DNA from: Armillaria gallica | Taxonomy: Eukaryota; Basidiomycota; Agaricomycetes; Agaricales; Physalacriaceae | NCBI GenBank assembly: GCA_037576215.1 | Contig: JBANDB010000018.1 | Span: 930,001-994,000, forward strand | Length of the DNA stretch: 64,000 nucleotides | Reading direction: 5' to 3' | Shown here: piece after piece, positions 11,478 to 22,998 of the stretch | How the letters are laid out: every line of letters begins with the position of its first letter | Position numbering within the stretch: position 1 is the first letter of the stretch | Position numbers and translations under genes: made by a program | The notes under the pieces: model-generated | Database searches by the model: none | What the model saw: only the letters and a program-made list of their open reading frames with translations | What the model was told of the DNA's origin: nothing

Positions 11478-14400
11478 TCAAGAAATATACGACATCCCTT
11501 CAAACCACGTTTCTAGTGCGGGATCCATTGTGTAGCCATCTGCGGGATCCATCTCAATCCCCACAACGTCGGCAAAGATTTGGTCGTGCATAAAGGACGT
11601 TGTTTCAATAGCATGGTTGCATACCGCAGGTTGCTGAAGATGCGGCTGTGGACAGCCTTGCACGTTGCTGATATTGGAATCAAACGGGATTTGCAGGGGA
11701 GCATCAAGAGCATCAAGCAGAGAGGCGCCTCCCACCTCACTGAAGTCGAAGGAAACACGTTCTGCCGAGGGAAACAGAGAATAGCCTTGCATAGGACTCG
11801 CAATGGCTTTGAAGGTATCAGTGTCCGCTGTATCGGATGACTATTAGCAATATATATCATGTTGGAAATATTCGACTTCACCCTGTCCATCATTATTCAG
11901 TGAAGGGAGAAACAGGTTGTAATTGTGTTGATGGTCCCCCCCCCCCCGAATTGCGCAAATCGAAACCTCCGTTAGGGTCCATGCGGCAAGAAAAATCTGA
12001 AGAATACGTCAATTGAAAAGAAGTGCGTATAATCTGAGAGGGAAAGGCTGACCATTTGCATAGCTTTGCGATAACACGGGGTCGAAAAACGGATCTTCAC
12101 AATTCCACAGGCCGTCCGCAGCGAAGTGATGGCCTTCTGTTTCTTGAATGACAGGAAAGCATTTTGGAGATTCACCGCCTGCGACCTTCCCCATGAAAAC
12201 TCCTCCTTCTTCTAACCTATCCTTCACGAGGTGGGGATATGAATGCTTGTCATTTATGGAATAGCCATCCGTTTCGTCTTCAGCGTCTCTTAGATCCCTT
12301 AGCGCATGTTGCCCTTCATCGCAGTCGTTCTCGGCCGGCAAAGGCCATTCGCCTTCGCCTTCGTCTCCATTACAGGATCCATTGAGACCGCCGCCAACAT
12401 CTTCGGTCCAAAGATCCTCATTCTCCTCCATCAGTGAATGCTGATCTTCTTGGTCCTCGTCTTTTGAATCACCTTGAGTCAGCATCACCTGAGTAACAAT
12501 ATTCTTAACCCACCTTCGATCGGCTCCTTTGACGTTGTCCCCCCATTGACAAATTCAAGGCGCGCTACTATAGATCTCACTTCGGACTACCGACGGAGAT
12601 TGTGAGTAGACTCTCCAGTAGCAATGGGTCACATACAAGCAGAAAGGCGGCTCTTCCCCCGTACATGGCAGCAGACTCAAAGAGGCGCTCAGCAGATTTA
12701 AACCTTGTCATTGCCTCCTGGTGGATGATGGAATCCAATACCTTTTCTGCCACAAGATAAACCACGACCTAGAATCGATGTAAATAATTACCATACTATA
12801 TATCGACACACACCGTCGCCGAAAAGATGTGCAACCAATAGTCCCAAACGCGGGCGAGAGGTGCTGGAAATTGATCGAACAGAATTTTAGCTGAGGAGAT
12901 CAAGTCCCAAGCATTACAATAAGCGGAGGTATACGAAAGGGAATATTCGCTCTGTGTTGGCCTGGCAGGGGACTCGAGCAGTACATACTCAAAAAAATGC
13001 ATATGTAGATAGATTGCGGCTGTTACCAAAGGAGTTTAGAGAAACATTGCCATTGCGACGCGAGGAATAGCTGCACCTAGTTGAATATAGTTTCGGGGGA
13101 GCCAAAATGCTAGGCTTTCGCGCAATTGTCCACCCTTGGGACAATCTCCCTGGGAACATTCGGGCAGTCTCTGCTTCTGCAAACGACGAGACAGTCTAAG
13201 AACGGTGTTGTATTTTGGCCAACGCTCCTCATTGTTCTGAATAATAGGCATGAGATGGTCAAAAGTAAAGGTCGCCTTCCAAAGGTGGACTGGCGTAGGA
13301 ATGGGCTGGAGTTCTTCGGATAGGAAGAAAGCTCACAGTCGAAATTTCCCTCATTTTGTTGCAACGCATTGCATTCCACAGGGACAAGTGGCGGATATGA
13401 CATTGCGAGACTCTGTGAAAGCTGCCATGAGGAACGAAGATCAAATACTGGGATGGAAAAGACACAAGCCTGCAAGGCATCCGCGACGATGATATCTTCT
13501 AGCAAGGTTCTGGCTCTCGCCATCTCCTTTGCAGAGCAGTGGGAGTCATGGGCTATATCTTTTATATTCAGCGAAATCGGTCTGAGGGCCAAAGGACTTA
13601 CCGATGGATATCTGTGAAAGGTAATGAACGAGACCACTGATCAGAAGTAAGTGACTCACCTCCAGTGCGGCACTTCTTAATTTTTGCAATCGATCGGTAT
13701 TCTCGCCTGTGGTATTGCCCTCACAGAGTGCTAGTAAGGCGCAGGCCTGTGTATACATAACTGATTTCGTTCCATTATAGGCATTGAGCGCGGCTTCTGA
13801 CAACCGGCGGTAATCAGTACTCTGGGAGATAACATACACTTTCTGGCCTGCAGGATCCGAAAGAGCGCCCAAAGAGAGAACAGCGAAAAGAAGTGAGAGT
13901 TCATCGACCCTTCCCTCCAATTTTGGCAAGCCTTGATCATACCACCCAGGGAGGACTTCCGTCATCACCTGCTGGGCACTCGCAGCGCCAAACAACCAAG
14001 GGGCAAGATCAGAATACGCCTGACAGAGCCTGCAGGATTCTCTGTAGATGGGAAGCTGTTTTGCCAGTTCACTGGTATCGATAGGCGAAATGGCAATCAC
14101 GGAGGATGAAGAGGGAACCTAAGAACCAAGTTTCAAAGGCATCAACTCGGTCCGTGTTTCACAGAATAGGAAACATACAAATGGTAACTGCTGGAGAAAA
14201 ATCTCAATGATGTGAACGATGCGCAGAACAAGGGATGTACCTGAAGAGCCTCTGAGGCTACACGCCGACCGAGAGACTTGAAGTTTGAGCTATTGACCAT
14301 ATCCTCCTCGTGTGAGTTTCTCGCCCGTTTTTTAGTTTTGGGAGTGACCCTTCGGCACTTGTCTGCCAATCCACGTCTTTGGCAGCTAAAAAAAATATGA

Positions 14401-14555
14401 GGAGGGTATACGTGCGGTAAATCAAGATCATGATACCTCATACAAGGATTGTTGATATCGCATTTCGTCTTAGTCTGACGGCAAGATATACAAGCGGCTC
14501 CAAATATTCTCCCGTTGCTATATGTGGTTTCGGGGTTCTCTTTGAGGGGTGGCAT
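11478..14555 (-). CDS. Zn2Cys6 fungal transcription factor with fungal_trans (MHR) domain
   Basis: Eleven exons join on the minus strand: 14555-14437, 14385-14241, 14118-13660, 13611-13602 (10 nt), 13558-13337, 13289-13077, 13019-12814, 12768-12591, 12526-12053, 11996-11882 and 11827-11478, about 829 residues. Residues about 22-48 form a perfect Zn2Cys6 cluster, C-x2-C-x6-C-x5-C-x2-C-x8-C (CISCRQTKTKC then CMSCQRRGLADKC), completed only by removing the 51-nt first intron. A basic KTKKRAR follows. The middle matches the fungal_trans regulatory domain: SAKEMARARTLLEDI, KYNTVLRLSRRLQ, FHLWKATFTFDH, RVWDYWLHIFSA. An acidic linker and a tail with ETWFEG follow. A run of 12 Cs (11936-11947) is one base too long for the frame, so exon 10 is either mis-sequenced or broken. 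Expected role: nuclear DNA-binding regulator; targets unknown. Divergent from PCF11. Confidence 0.88.
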
Positions 14556-15168
14556 GTCGTAGCTCGCCTCGCAAACGGTGGGAGCTGTGTATCAGCGCCC
14601 TTGGACACCCCAGTTGTGCGACACAAAGATGCGAATAAGTGCGCGAGTGCTACTTATATTAGGGAGTGAAAGAAGACTAAGTATCAATCAAAATTAGGCA
14701 TTCACGAACCATAGTTAACGTGTGAGAAATTTTGGAACGTGGTTGAGTTCTAAATGGCAAGAAACATTCGATGGTATGCCCTATCATCCGCCGGCCCAAC
14801 GACCGAAGATGATTGCGGAGGACTTTCTGATCGCGGAGGACCAGCATTAATCTCGCCTTCGTGTACTTGATTGCCGCCGGACGACCAAAACGGGCGAAAA
14901 TGAGGTGTCACTTGAATGGCTGGGAGACTGTCTTGCGCTCAGGTTGAAAGCTATATCAAAAACGGCGGTCTTCATTCCTCCATGAAGTATGCCGAAGAGT
15001 TCGGGCCAACTTCAATACGGAAGTAAGAGCCTGGGGACCGCGAGGAATGGCATATGCACCGGGCCGGCTTCATCGGGCTTTACTTCCGTCCTCTTGAAGG
15101 CCGCAGAGTCCGGGCCGACGTATCTTTTAATAGAAAAGATAAGATCTAAGATCAAATATCAATCCCCT
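14556..15168. other. Shared upstream region of the divergent transcription factor and PCF11 genes
   Basis: About 0.7 kb separates the two divergent starts. It contains imperfect inverted segments around a GGGCC core and ACTTC-rich stretches (about 14960-15120) and short CGGAGGAC direct repeats near 14817-14845. No gene is seen. Regulatory content is likely but unproven. Confidence 0.4.
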
Positions 15169-15176
15169 TATAAATA
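15169..15176 (+). promoter_or_regulatory. TATA-like box of PCF11
   Basis: TATAAATA lies 99 nt upstream of the ATG at 15268. The in-frame ATG at 15187 is only 10 nt downstream of this box and would fall before the expected transcription start, so I chose 15268, whose product begins MSLYQQGYYAHPAN. Confidence 0.5.
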
Positions 15177-15267
15177 AAACGAGCCAATGTCACGGTCACC
15201 CTCTATCATCACCGTTCGTAGCTATTGGATTCGTGTCAAGGGATCGAATCTGTTCATAGTTCGATCC

Positions 15268-17535
15268 ATGTCACTCTACCAGCAAGGTTACTATGCGCAC
15301 CCTGCCAACTCCGCACCTGCTTTCTCTCCCCCAGTTGCTGGGTACAGCGGGCCAGCGGCGTATCCTTCTACTTCGCTATCTCTGTCCCTGCCAATTCACC
15401 ATCATGACCCAGCATCTTTTCGCAGGCAATTCACAAATTGTCTTGCTGAACTGTCATTCAATTCTCGGCCGATCATCCAGGGCCTTGCTACAATCGCACG
15501 CGACCACACCCGCTTCGCAGATGTCGTCGTCGAGTGCATTGAGAACCACATTCGAGGGGTGAGTCATTCTTTTTCCATCATTGCTAGAGTGTATATATAT
15601 ATTACTTTGAATTCTGTCATAAATTTTCTTTTTCTTGTTTCTCACGTCTGCAGATGGCTGATTAACTGACTATCTGGCAGGCGCCTCCATGGGTGAAGCT
15701 CCCGGCCTTTTATCTCCTCGACATGATCTCCAAGAATATTTACAATCCCTATGCTCGTCTCTTTGCCGCCTTTGTAGCTCCATTGTTCCTGAGAACATAT
15801 AGTGAAGTTGATGCGCTGACTCGTAGCAAGATGGAAGAGCTCGTTCTCACTTGGCGGACCGGATCTCCTTCGGGCACAGAACTGTTTAGCTTATCTTTGC
15901 AGGCCTCGATAGAGCGTGGAATGTGGGGCAGTGGCACTCGAAGTGGCGGGTCACGTTTCCACGTCCAGCGCAAACGTCGCAAGACTAAAGCAAAGATTCA
16001 GTCCAGGAGTTTCCGCCGTTCGGATCAAGTAACGACATCGCAAGTCTTGGGCGAACTGGAATTCAATTTTTGCCAGAAAGAGTGTGCGCAGCAAGCAAAC
16101 GCCCACGATCCCGTCAATCAACAATATATTCAAGAAGTAGGTATCCTATCAGTCCTTTCCTCGGTCCCGACTCTGTGCTTACCGCTGTTGATGGCTTCTG
16201 AAGCTTGCTAAAACCGGTACCTCTCAGCAAGATGTTCACCAAATCCTCGGTCAATTGTGCGTCTCCAGTCAAAGCACGAGCCCTCCCAGACCTCTGGTTA
16301 CCCAACGGCCTGTCCAAATTGAACTCATTCAGTCATATTCTCCATCAATTGCACCACCAGGACCTGCAGATGTAATATCTGCTTTTCCTTCATTCGACGT
16401 AGCGGAACCCAAGCCGACTCGTGTGGCCCATACAAATGTAATTCCTGCAACCTATGCCGACCTTCTATCATCCCTAGTCAAAGCTGGTGTCATTTCCAGC
16501 GCAGATACGCCACTAAGAGCCGAAGAAGATAGGGCAGCATCCGATGATACCCAGTGCCAAATAGAGCGCTTGTATCGAGACTCGATCCTTGCATTTGACA
16601 TACAGCTAAGTACGAGCGGGATAACCAAGTAAGCCTGTCGTAGAAGAATAGCTATGTGATCACTCATTCTGTCTTTAGAACACATTCGCCAATTCCAGAC
16701 CTCTTGTACTCGAAGCTGCCTCTACAATGTAAACAATGCGGTATCCGCTTTTCCGACACCCCCGCGGGAAAAGATTCCATGCAGGAGCATCTCGATATGC
16801 ATTTCAGTCAGAATCGAAAAGCAAGTCAGAATTCGGGCCGGGGTGGCAGTAGAAGCTGGTTTGTTGCAATGGAGGTCCGTATTTTGTGATCGTGACAATG
16901 CTCCCAAATGGACTTACTATTGCTCTTAGGATTGGATACATGATATAAATGATAATAAGGGAAAGGGTTGCGATGCAACCAGTCATTTGAACCCTAAGGC
17001 TGCAGCCGCCGCCGAGAAAATTCAGCGGGAAGCAGAACTACAACAACTATTTGTTGTTGTACCTCTTGGGCATGAGTCGGGATTGATTTCTTGTCCGATC
17101 TGTAAGGAGTCTCTGAAATCAGAGTTTTTGGAGGACGACGAGGAGTGGGTGTGGAAGAACGCTCTGACTGAGGATGGCAGGGTATTAAGTTTTATCAATT
17201 CTTATCTCTTCAAGCCATGGGCTGACTGCGCATTGCTTTATTAGGTGTACCATGCCACCTGCCATGCAGAAACACTTACCTCCAATAGTCTTGCAGTGAG
17301 GTTACGCGCCGAGCTGCCAGCTCATTTGCGCAGTCGTTCCTGGACTCTTGAAGCAAGAGCTCGGCCGTCAACGCCACTGACACCATCAATGGCTAAAATA
17401 TCCCCTAGTCCTACTCCCTGGTCGAAACTCTCGGGTTCAAAATGTAAGTTCGACGATACACTTTCGGCAACAGGCAACACAAGGCCCCAGCTCCAGAGAT
17501 CTCCACCTCCGAAGAGACTTGTACCACACAGATAA
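15268..17535 (+). CDS. PCF11: Pre-mRNA cleavage complex II protein PCF11
   Basis: Six exons (15268-15558, 15681-16136, 16204-16628, 16679-16874, 16930-17181, 17245-17535) join in frame to 636 residues. Residues about 40-180 form the CTD-interacting domain (CID): ELSFNSRPIIQGLATIARDH, ADVVVECIENHIR, APPWVKLPAFYLLDMISKN, VDALTRSKMEELVLTWRTG. The C-terminal part has the two zinc-binding clusters of the family: CKQCGIRFSD...HLDMHF near residue 407 and CPICKESLKSEF...YHATCHAE near 512-545. PCF11 binds the phosphorylated RNA polymerase II tail and belongs to cleavage factor IA (CF IA) for mRNA 3'-end cleavage and transcription termination in the nucleus. All splice sites are canonical and no stop interrupts the frame. 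The gene is essential in yeast, so a complete copy inside a repeat-bounded island is notable. Confidence 0.93.
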
Positions 17536-17974
17536 GGATATATGTTTTGTCCTTCAATATTATAAATTAGTACCGCCATAAGCACGTATTTTTTTAAACT
17601 ATTTTATCCATGAGAACCTTCTGCATTTGGTACAAACTACGTGCGTTTCCTTAGATGATACACTTGCAAACCGTCGGAATTTTTTTGGCTGAGTCGCACT
17701 CGAAGGAAGGGAGACTGGGAGTGAACACTCATGTATTCATGATCTATAGGCTTAGTCTATAGTGGCATTTTGTCAGACTCTTTCTCGAACACGTTTGTGG
17801 CGGCACAGAAGCCCGGCGTTCCTTTTTGGGATCTTGTCCGGTTATCTAAACACTAAACACATTCGAGGAAGGAAGGAAGGATATTTTATTAGTCGTCGGT
17901 GATCCTGAACAGAACCGTAACGACGTCCGTACTACAGTTATATAACAATAAGATGTACCACTAACTAATAACTG
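17536..17974. other. PCF11 3' region, no gene seen
   Basis: AT-rich sequence right after the PCF11 stop (ATATTATAAATTAG near 17558) is a plausible 3' UTR and polyadenylation region. The rest has short GGAAGGAAGG repeats near 17868-17880 and nothing coding. Confidence 0.35.
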
Positions 17975-19440
17975 CTACGGTACCGAACCTGCCCCATGCT
18001 CTGCCGCTATGGTAAAGCCCCACCAAGAGTACTCCCTCACGGCCTCAGCGATGGAGGGGTGAAATGTGACTTGGAATGTAATTCCAGCGTCAGAAAAGTA
18101 CGGATTTCCATAAGGAAAACATATTGTATACAAAGCGAGCGGTGGAGTACAAAAGCTTTGTGGCCACCCTCCTTCATCGTAGCAGAGTAGCCTTGACGAC
18201 GGAATAATATGAATCAAAGCAGCGAAAGAGGGAGTCGGGACGTCTTATAGTAAGAAGCGTCGCAACCCCTGTTTTCTGCTCAAGATGATTTGGGCACCGT
18301 CCCTCGAAATACGTGCGTCCAGAGTAACCGGCGACATCGCGGGATGCAATCAGAGGCTTATTCGAGAAAGGGTGACCAAGATACCGCAAGGGTCCTAGTG
18401 AGAACCGTTGCAACCCCTATTTCGCTGGCTCTTTTAGACACTGTCCAGTGGGACAAATGCTTCCTGAGCAACGTACGACTCTGCACAGTACCGTACTTTG
18501 GTCATTCAAGCTGACGGTACGCGGTCGGGAAGCACAATTGATTGCAGGTACCAGTCGCCGTGGCCCCTATTTTGCAACAGGATGTCGTCCAGCCGATTTA
18601 TGCACAATCCATCAAAGCAAGGTATCCTTGAGCAATCTGCAGCTTCGCAGGATATGCCCAGAGGCCATTCGAGGGAGGGGGAGTCAAGAAACGGAACCCC
18701 AAGAATATCGATGATGGTGGTATGGAAGAGGCTACCGCTACAAGTTGTGTCTGTAAGACTTGGGTTCCCCTCAAAAACGACGAAGTAATGAGAGCATTTG
18801 GACTTTGCCAGTATATGGTGGGATTACAGCGGAACTGTATGCGTTGATTCCCCTGGTTGGGAAGGAACCTGCCTGTCGCAAGTGACACCTGCAGAATAGT
18901 CAAATATTGTAGATTCCTGACTAAGCGTTTGCGTCTGGCATCTCTCTCAGAAGGGTTGAGAAATCGGTCGTCAAAGCTGTATGCGACCATACGATTTGGG
19001 GTTTTTCTTGGCATTCGGAGTCGATGATGATGAACTCCCTCACAGCAGAAGTATTGTGTCAGCGGTCAGGTCAGGGCCTACTAGATAAATCACGCTCACC
19101 AGTCATCGCTTCACCTTTGGTTGTCTCAGATTTCGCTAGCTCATTATCGTCCTCCGGATCCTCGTCTCTCAGGAGGACCGGTACATAGTTACATTGGACT
19201 CGCACAGCGGTCCACTAAATCTTGAGGAAGGGCCAGACATTCAGTTGACGAGGTATTAAATGAACGGCCTACTTGGGTGTTGTTACCTATCGTAAGAACA
19301 TGGCCAGTCAGACAAAAACTTGCTATACCGCATTTCTGGCTAGGAATGAGTGAATCTGAATGAAGTACCCTCCCTAGCGAATCAGTTCTTTCCTTCGTTC
19401 GAGAGAATCGTTGATTCCTTAGCAACATGAACAATGTGAT
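17975..19440 (-). pseudogene. Unrecognised minus-strand gene, probably decayed
   Basis: Coding-like pieces on the minus strand are, in order, PVLLRDEDPEDDNELAKSET with a GTGAGC donor, EFIIIDSECQEKPQIVWSHT, FHTTIIDILGVPFLDSPSLE, and FPYGNPYFSDAGITFQVTFH, the last running to a stop at 17975. Frame stops separate them (for example after LLREMPDANA), and a CAGGGGTTGCGACG-type segment is repeated near 18260 and 18400. I do not recognise the family. It may be one decayed gene, or fragments joined by chance. Confidence 0.35.
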
Positions 19441-20038
19441 GGAATTGTAACAGCATGTAACCAGCGGTCCTCGATTTGGCCACCGTTAATCTGGTTACAG
19501 CTGATACAAGGGAACACCGGGAACTACGATAGAAGAGAGACCAGGCCATCCACCAATAGTAGTGAGGCTTGCGAGAGGGCCGAGTTTTGCGCCTTCGAAG
19601 CGAGACTCCAGTTGTACGACGAGCTATAGAACATCGATCAGCTAGAAAAGAGGAAGGAGAACGTAAAACACACGATTGCTCGTGAACTTAGAAGAAAGTG
19701 ATCTCTTAATATGCACGCGGATGCTCCACACGAAACGCCATAATGTTTGCTAGTCGTCTACGAGAATTGATAACAAATGTATATGAGATTCTCCGCTTCA
19801 ACGGCTGACACCATAATAGCGTATATCAATCTTGGATCATCCCGGGATGATTCGCTTCCAAACGTATTCTTCGTCACCCGTATCCCAAAAGATTGACGAC
19901 AGATAAGTGAGGCACGTCTCGCAGGTTGGAAATCGGAGTTTTATTCCTCAGCGCGGAAGTGACACGTGACTGTCGGCATTCCTCGGCATCCACGGCACCA
20001 TGTCACCTCGTCACGGTGACACAGTCCCTCGCTGCGCG
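19441..20038. other. Intergenic, no gene seen
   Basis: No continuous frame with splice support. The right end holds GTGACACGTGACTG and GTGACACAGTC motifs leading into the palindromic element at 20039. Confidence 0.35.
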
Positions 20039-20152
20039 GGAGGATCGGGCCGTGCCACGTGAGCGGAGTGTGAAAACAGCGGACAAAAAGTTTCGGTGAG
20101 TTTCCTGCCCTCTGTTTTCAATCTCCGCTCACGTGGACCGGACCGATTCCTC
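20039..20152. mobile_element. Short palindromic (MITE-like) element
   Basis: Two inverted arms of about 44 bp (20038-20081 and 20110-20152) pair with few mismatches: GGAGGATCGGGCCG...CCACGTGAGCGGAG and CTCCGCTCACGTGG...CCGATTCCTCC. The loop is about 28 bp. Each arm contains CACGTG. No clear target-site duplication was found, so it is either a very small MITE or a hairpin of other origin. Confidence 0.6.
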
Positions 20153-20211
20153 CGTGCTCACTAAAGGGAACTCACGGATGGAGATGAGACTAGGGCCTCC
20201 CATTCATGTAA

Positions 20212-20960
20212 GTTCATAATTATTCATCGCGAAGGCAATTTTCTTATGGTCATATGTGCTTTGAAAACAATAACTAAAATACATATTAAGTAACTAAGCC
20301 AATAAATAGGATACCAATGTCAAGACAAAGAATTGTCTTAAAGTGAACACCTCCCTCGGAGTTTACAATCAATACGCCCATTTCCTCAAGCGAACTAGAG
20401 TGATGCTTACAATACAAGTGTAAATAGTCTTAAGATCGACCTTATAATCTCTTGCTTCAAGTCTGACGTGTCCTAAATAAAACGGTTTGGCCACTTCGAA
20501 TATAACGGAAACACCACTGAGGCAGAAGCGTCCAAGGATACTTCCGGTATACCTCAGGTTTACCCTTGTCCTATCTTAAGACGTTATAGAGTCTCTGCAA
20601 GTGCTGCCCGTATACGCACAATGCCTAATCTACGGACGGAGACACCAATGAACACGAAATGAGAACCAACGGCAATCAGCCTTTGATTGCACATCCATCT
20701 GAAGACAGAGGCGTCCCGAGGTCACCTGCGAATCTTAATACCATATCGGACCGTCGTCGATACGAGCAGGCAGAGCAGCGAAATCAATCGAAGCTTTGGG
20801 TTTGAGGCCGTGACATGGCGTGTGGGTCTTGAAATGGAAGAAGGGAAAGATATCGAGCATCACATCTTAAGGCATCCACTTCCGCCACACATACAACATC
20901 CAGCGGAACGACTCTTAAGATAGCCCAACATGTACACACTCAAACCGATAACATTGTGAG
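20212..20960. repeat. Inverted repeat, right arm (pairs with 7185-7962)
   Basis: Reverse complement of the left arm: begins near CATAATTATTCATCGCGAAG and ends at CACACTCAAACCGATAACAT. It keeps several CTTAAGA boxes (about 20428, 20575, 20866, 20913). Together with the left arm it brackets about 12.2 kb that holds PCF11 and the transcription factor. Confidence 0.75.
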
Positions 20961-21714
20961 CCAACGCGAAGACAAGAAAAAACCAACACCTTGCCCCAGA
21001 ACGACTTGTGAACTACTCATCCCACTTCCGAATTCCCTCAAACATCCAGACGATCCTACCAAATTGAACGCTCAAGTTATATCGTTGGAGTAAATATGGC
21101 TAATCACTTTGATTAGTCAAGGTCATGACTCCCGGCCTCGATGACGACAACATTGACGTTCTCTGTAGAATCGATGGGTGTGGGTATCAACTGACTTTCG
21201 GGAGGCGACGCTGAGAACGACATCAGTGCATGTCGACGGAAGACAGAAGGACGACTCCACGAGTCTCTGCTCGGCAAACAAGCCCTACATTTGAGTCAGA
21301 AGAATGATGTAACACAATCACTCGACCACACTTACCCGGCTGTTCAAAATATGCTCTCAGTTTTGCTTTCCACATCTTCAGTTTCATCCTACCGCGTTCT
21401 CATCAGCGTATTTCTACTCCGGCTACAAATCCAAGCCATACTTCAGCCTTTGCTTCAACGATGTTGCGACGACAGTGTTAGTCGGCATGCTAGCAGCAGC
21501 GTTCGCTTAGTATACTTCCTCATAGATAGATGCAGTCCTTACCTTAGGATGTTTCCAGTTCGCGTATGATAAAGGCACTGTAGCTCGACGCTCGCTGCTA
21601 GCCAAATGAGTGCCCAATATCGACCTCGTAGGACGTGAGAAGAACGGGTCGAAGCTTAAAGTCACGATTGATCAATTTCTAGCGCACAAATAACCAAACA
21701 TCTTACTTCTGCCC
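20961..21714. other. No supported gene
   Basis: A 92-codon plus-strand frame (21291-21569) is Ser/Leu-rich and without motif. I see no splice partners or repeats here. Confidence 0.3.
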
Positions 21715-22620
21715 ACTCGACTCTAGACGACTTCAAGCGTAATCCCTCTGACCTCGTACCGGCTATCAAAGTCTGCACGCATGCATAACGTCCATCTCTC
21801 TTCTTACAAGCACAGACGGCGACTTGCTTCGTCTCGATGCTCAACATTCTCACCCACAGCAACGCCCCACTTGCCCTACCACAACCTCTGCAGTGCCAGC
21901 TTTGCCACGCCCACGCCGTCTTGTCTCCAGCTAGGGTCGTCTTTGCCAACGTTCCATCGAATAGCATATCGAGTCTGTGCTCTCCTACAGCACTCACTCG
22001 TCTGATCTAACGATGCGGAAAATCCACACATAGATGGTTGGGAACTTCATGGCTCCAGAGGACGCGTGTTTGCGACATCCGATACCGAGATCGTCGCGCT
22101 ATTTGTTGAAACCGTCGCCTGGTCTCGAGTCACTCCCACTGATGGGTACAATGCCTGCACCGAAGAGCATAAGAACATCCTGCAGGAATATCACCGCCGG
22201 TCGAACCCATTGCGTGTTATAGTCCGTGTTTTCCCCGTCGATTCGGATATGTTTTTCGAGGCTTCAGAGTCTCAGGGACCATACGGCACGTTGGGAGACC
22301 GTTGATTTGACGGGCGATTTGGAGGGGTACACGTCTTCTCAGAGATTGTCCATGAGGAGAGCCTCCCCATCCTGGAGACCCTCAGACTCGCTGTCAAAGG
22401 TCTAGATTCCTGCCGTGTAGTAGAAGGCAGGACGTTCTATCATAGACTGGCCAAAACACCGTTTTTGGGCGCCGACAGTGTGTCGGGTGACGTGAAGAAG
22501 TCCACTCGATCCTAGACGACTCTGAGCGTAATCTCTCCGACACTGTGCCGGCTATCAGACTCTTCACGCATGTATATTGGTCATCTGTCTCCCTACAAGC
22601 AAAACGGCGATCTTCCTCTC
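21715..22620 (+). pseudogene. Tandemly duplicated relic of an unknown, possibly F-box/LRR-like, gene
   Basis: About 21717-21840 and 22505-22620 are diverged direct repeats about 788 bp apart; both encode a frame like LDDFKRNPSDLVPAI / LDDSERNLSDTVPAI. Between them an open stretch reads EIVALFVETVAWSRVTPTDG, RVIVRVFPVDSD and, in another frame, HEESLPILETLRLAV, which has the rhythm of basidiomycete F-box/LRR proteins. Stops and frame changes make a working gene unlikely. Assignment is weak. Confidence 0.35.
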
Positions 22621-22998
22621 AACTGACTTCCATTCTTGGGACAAGACTTTGACTAACCATCTGTCATCCGAACTTTTACCATGATACGAAACAGAGTTAA
22701 ATTCGCGGTCCTTCCCGCCATTCCGTGCACCCTCATATGTAATCAACAACATACTAGAGGAAGTAGCCGTTGCAAATCAATCAAGGTGCTCTGGATCAAT
22801 TGAGGGCGACGGCGTCCGTAGTAGAGTGGGGTGGAGACAGACGTAGGATTGTTCAAGAGCTTGAGAAGTCAGCAAAGGAGAATATGTCATTCCAGTCGAA
22901 TGGAAAGGCGCAGCAAGAAGTACGGCCTTGTAGCCTCCTTGGTCGCTTTCTACGTTCTGTGGCGGCGAGGCGGATGCATATGGCTTCTCCATAGCACA

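Noticed and set aside
17434..17455. GTAAGT in PCF11 exon 6 as an intron donor
   Set aside because: The frame stays open through it to the stop and resembles the usual C-terminal GSK/GTK-type end of the family, and no matching acceptor improves the model.
7185..20960. Inverted arms as terminal repeats of one large DNA transposon (or Starship-like element)
   Set aside because: No transposase or DUF3435-type recombinase inside, no target duplication found, and the arms belong to a family also present elsewhere in the window.
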